DNA from: Dyella sp. EPa41
GTDB lineage: Bacteria; Pseudomonadota; Gammaproteobacteria; Xanthomonadales; Rhodanobacteraceae
Length of the DNA: 64,000 nucleotides
Reading direction: 5' to 3'
Assembly: GCF_016586165.1 (NCBI RefSeq)
Contig: NZ_BCPR01000017.1
Span: 1-64,000 of the forward strand
Made by a program: the position numbers and the translations under genes. This document shows positions 62,269-64,000 of this stretch, in pieces. Position 1 is the first letter of the stretch. Each line of letters opens with the position of its first letter. Below the pieces are notes generated by a model. The model was not told where the DNA came from. It made no database searches and worked only from the letters and a program-made list of their open reading frames with translations.

Positions 62269-64000
62269 ATGGCAAAGAACGCCCCCAATCCCCAAGCCAC
62301 CGGAGCCACGCTGGACGCACTGCCAGTGCTGCCGTTGCGCGACGTGGTGGTCTATCCGCACATGGTCATCCCACTGTTCGTCGGGCGTGACAAATCCATG
62401 CGTGCGCTGGAGCGCGCCATGGAGGGCGAGCGCCAGATCCTGCTGGTGGCACAGAAGAGCCCCGACATCGACGATCCCAAGATCAGCGACCTGCACGAGA
62501 TCGGCACGCTGGCAGGCGTGCTGCAGTTGCTCAAGCTCCCCGATGGCACCGTGAAGGTGCTGGTCGAGGGCCAGTCACGCGTCGTGATCGACAAGTACGA
62601 CGAGGATGGCGGCATGTTGACCGCCACGTCGCGCGTCATCGAGCCCGTCTACAGCAACAAGGAGCGCGAGCTCGACGTCGTGTCGCGCACGCTGATCTCG
62701 CTGTTCGAACAGCTGGTCAAGCAGAGCCGCAAGCTGCCGCCGGAAGTGCTGGCGACCTTGTCGGGCATTGACGACCCGTCGCGCGTTGCCGACTCCATCG
62801 CCGCGCATCTTTCCGTGCGCATGGCCGAAAAGCAGAAGGTGCTGGAAACCGCCGACGTGGGCCAGCGCCTCGAGCTTCTGATCGGCCTGGTCGACGGCGA
62901 AATGGACCTGCAGCAGGTGGAAAAGCGCATCCGCGGCCGCGTGAAGTCGCAGATGGAAAAGAGCCAGCGCGAGTACTACCTCAACGAGCAGATGAAGGCC
63001 ATCCAGAAGGAGCTCGGCGAGAACGAAGAGGGTGGCACCAACGAGATCGAGGAACTGCAGAAGAAGATCGACAACGCGGGCATGCCCAAGCCCGTGCTGG
63101 CGAAGGCGCGCCAGGAGTTCAACAAGCTGCGCCAGATGTCGCCGATGTCGGCCGAAGCCACGGTGGTGCGCAACTACCTCGACTGGCTGGTGGGCGTGCC
63201 GTGGAAAAAGCGCAGCAAGGTACGCAAGGACCTGCAGCTGGCGCAGGAAGTGCTCGATGCCGATCACTTTGGCCTGGAGAAGGTCAAGGAGCGCATCCTC
63301 GAATACCTCGCCGTGCAGCAGCGCGTGAACACCATGCGTGGCCCGATCCTGTGCCTCGTCGGCCCGCCGGGCGTGGGCAAGACCTCGCTGGGCCAGTCGA
63401 TCGCCAAGGCAACCAACCGCAAGTTTGTCCGCATGAGCCTGGGTGGCGTGCGCGACGAGGCCGAAATCCGTGGCCATCGCCGCACCTACATCGGTTCGAT
63501 GCCTGGTCGCATCGTGCAGAACCTCAACAAGGTGGGCAGCAAGAACCCCCTGTTCGTGCTGGACGAGATCGACAAGATGTCCATGGATTTCCGTGGCGAT
63601 CCGTCGTCGGCGCTGCTCGAAGTGCTGGATCCGGAACAGAACCACGCCTTCAACGACCATTACCTCGAGGTCGACCTCGACCTGTCCGAGGTGATGTGGA
63701 TCGCCACGGCCAATTCGCTGAACATCCCGGGGCCGCTGCTCGATCGCATGGAGGTCATCCGCATCCCGGGCTACACCGAGGACGAGAAGCTTGGCATCGC
63801 GCAGAAGTACCTGCTGCCCAAGCAGCTGAAGGCCAATGGCCTGAAGCCCGAGGAACTCAGCGTGGACGCCGAGGCCATCCGTGACATCGTGCGTTACTAC
63901 ACGCGCGAATCGGGCGTGCGCAATCTCGAGCGCGAGATATCCAAGATCTGCCGCAAGGTGGTGAAGGAACTGGCTCTCAACGAGGGCAAGAAGGCCCAGA
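62269..64000 (+). CDS. lon: Lon protease (3' end outside window)
   Basis: The first 577 codons of the ATP-dependent protease Lon; the frame is still open at the end of the window. The N-terminal LON substrate-binding domain starts LPVLPLRDVVVYPHMVIPLF (about 18-205). A coiled segment follows, then the AAA+ domain with Walker A GPPGVGKTSLG (near residue 365), Walker B LFVLDEIDKMS and the sensor region PGPLLDRMEVI. The Ser-Lys protease domain lies beyond position 64000. A hairpin GCCCC-GGGGC stands in the leader, but no sigma-32 promoter with correct spacing is obvious. Confidence 0.95.
   Translation, partial: MAKNAPNPQATGATLDALPVLPLRDVVVYPHMVIPLFVGRDKSMRALERAMEGERQILLVAQKSPDIDDPKISDLHEIGTLAGVLQLLKLPDGTVKVLVEGQSRVVIDKYDEDGGMLTATSRVIEPVYSNKERELDVVSRTLISLFEQLVKQSRKLPPEVLATLSGIDDPSRVADSIAAHLSVRMAEKQKVLETADVGQRLELLIGLVDGEMDLQQVEKRIRGRVKSQMEKSQREYYLNEQMKAIQKELGENEEGGTNEIEELQKKIDNAGMPKPVLAKARQEFNKLRQMSPMSAEATVVRNYLDWLVGVPWKKRSKVRKDLQLAQEVLDADHFGLEKVKERILEYLAVQQRVNTMRGPILCLVGPPGVGKTSLGQSIAKATNRKFVRMSLGGVRDEAEIRGHRRTYIGSMPGRIVQNLNKVGSKNPLFVLDEIDKMSMDFRGDPSSALLEVLDPEQNHAFNDHYLEVDLDLSEVMWIATANSLNIPGPLLDRMEVIRIPGYTEDEKLGIAQKYLLPKQLKANGLKPEELSVDAEAIRDIVRYYTRESGVRNLEREISKICRKVVKELALNEGKKAQ

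Overview
The window is high-GC DNA with a gene order that points to the order Lysobacterales (Xanthomonadales), most likely family Rhodanobacteraceae (Dyella, Luteibacter, Rhodanobacter type). The evidence is a tRNA-Leu-tig-clpP-clpX-lon block at the right end, a five-tRNA cluster at the left end, a Gum/Epsilon-like exopolysaccharide locus between them, and a possible CRP/Clp-type operator. The genus cannot be fixed from the sequence alone.

Layout. 23-685: tRNA genes for Arg(ACG), Pro(TGG), Arg(TCT), His(GTG) and Lys(CTT), closed by a strong terminator. 787-2822 (minus): topoisomerase IB and a short-chain dehydrogenase. 3179-51462: a roughly 48-kb exopolysaccharide (EPS) locus in several transcription units. 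The plus-strand unit 3179-13523 encodes outer-membrane export lipoprotein, chain-length protein, a degenerate tyrosine-kinase-like ATPase, a beta-barrel, two alpha/beta hydrolases, GalE, a glycan-active-like protein and a Wzx flippase. The minus unit 17148-13549 encodes a NodB deacetylase, an uncharacterised protein, a methyltransferase and a GT2. The plus unit 17589-20881 encodes a GT4 and a two-domain oxidoreductase/epimerase. The minus unit 42762-20890 encodes a cupin oxygenase-like protein, a hybrid NRPS-PKS, an NRPS, a GT2, a deacetylase, a Wzy-like polymerase/ligase, a CapK-like ligase and two GT4s. After two separate genes (secreted protein 43164-44027, J-domain protein 44201-44932), the minus unit 51462-45043 encodes two nucleotide-sugar enzymes, a GMC oxidoreductase, a phosphopantetheinyl transferase and the initiating sugar transferase. 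51977-58224: Sel1, DUF2076, an interrupted diguanylate cyclase, tRNA-Ala, RNase D and an FGE-domain protein. 58562-64000: tRNA-Leu, tig, clpP, clpX and the 5' part of lon.

How the genes work together. The locus contains a full Wzx/Wzy-dependent EPS pathway: initiating transferase, five further glycosyltransferases, flippase, polymerase, chain-length protein and export lipoprotein. Its core resembles exosortase-A (XrtA/PEP-CTERM) associated EPS loci, including the pair of locus-specific hydrolases, but no exosortase is encoded here. The unusual part is a 13.7-kb NRPS/PKS assembly line (A-T-KS-AT-T-aminotransferase, then C-A-T-C-A-T, no thioesterase) that sits inside the same operon as the glycosyltransferases and polymerase, with its activating Sfp-type transferase in the sugar-nucleotide operon. 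The simplest reading is that the locus makes an EPS (or a glycolipid) carrying, or made alongside, a small beta-amino-acid-containing peptide. This is the best candidate for a previously undescribed system in the window.
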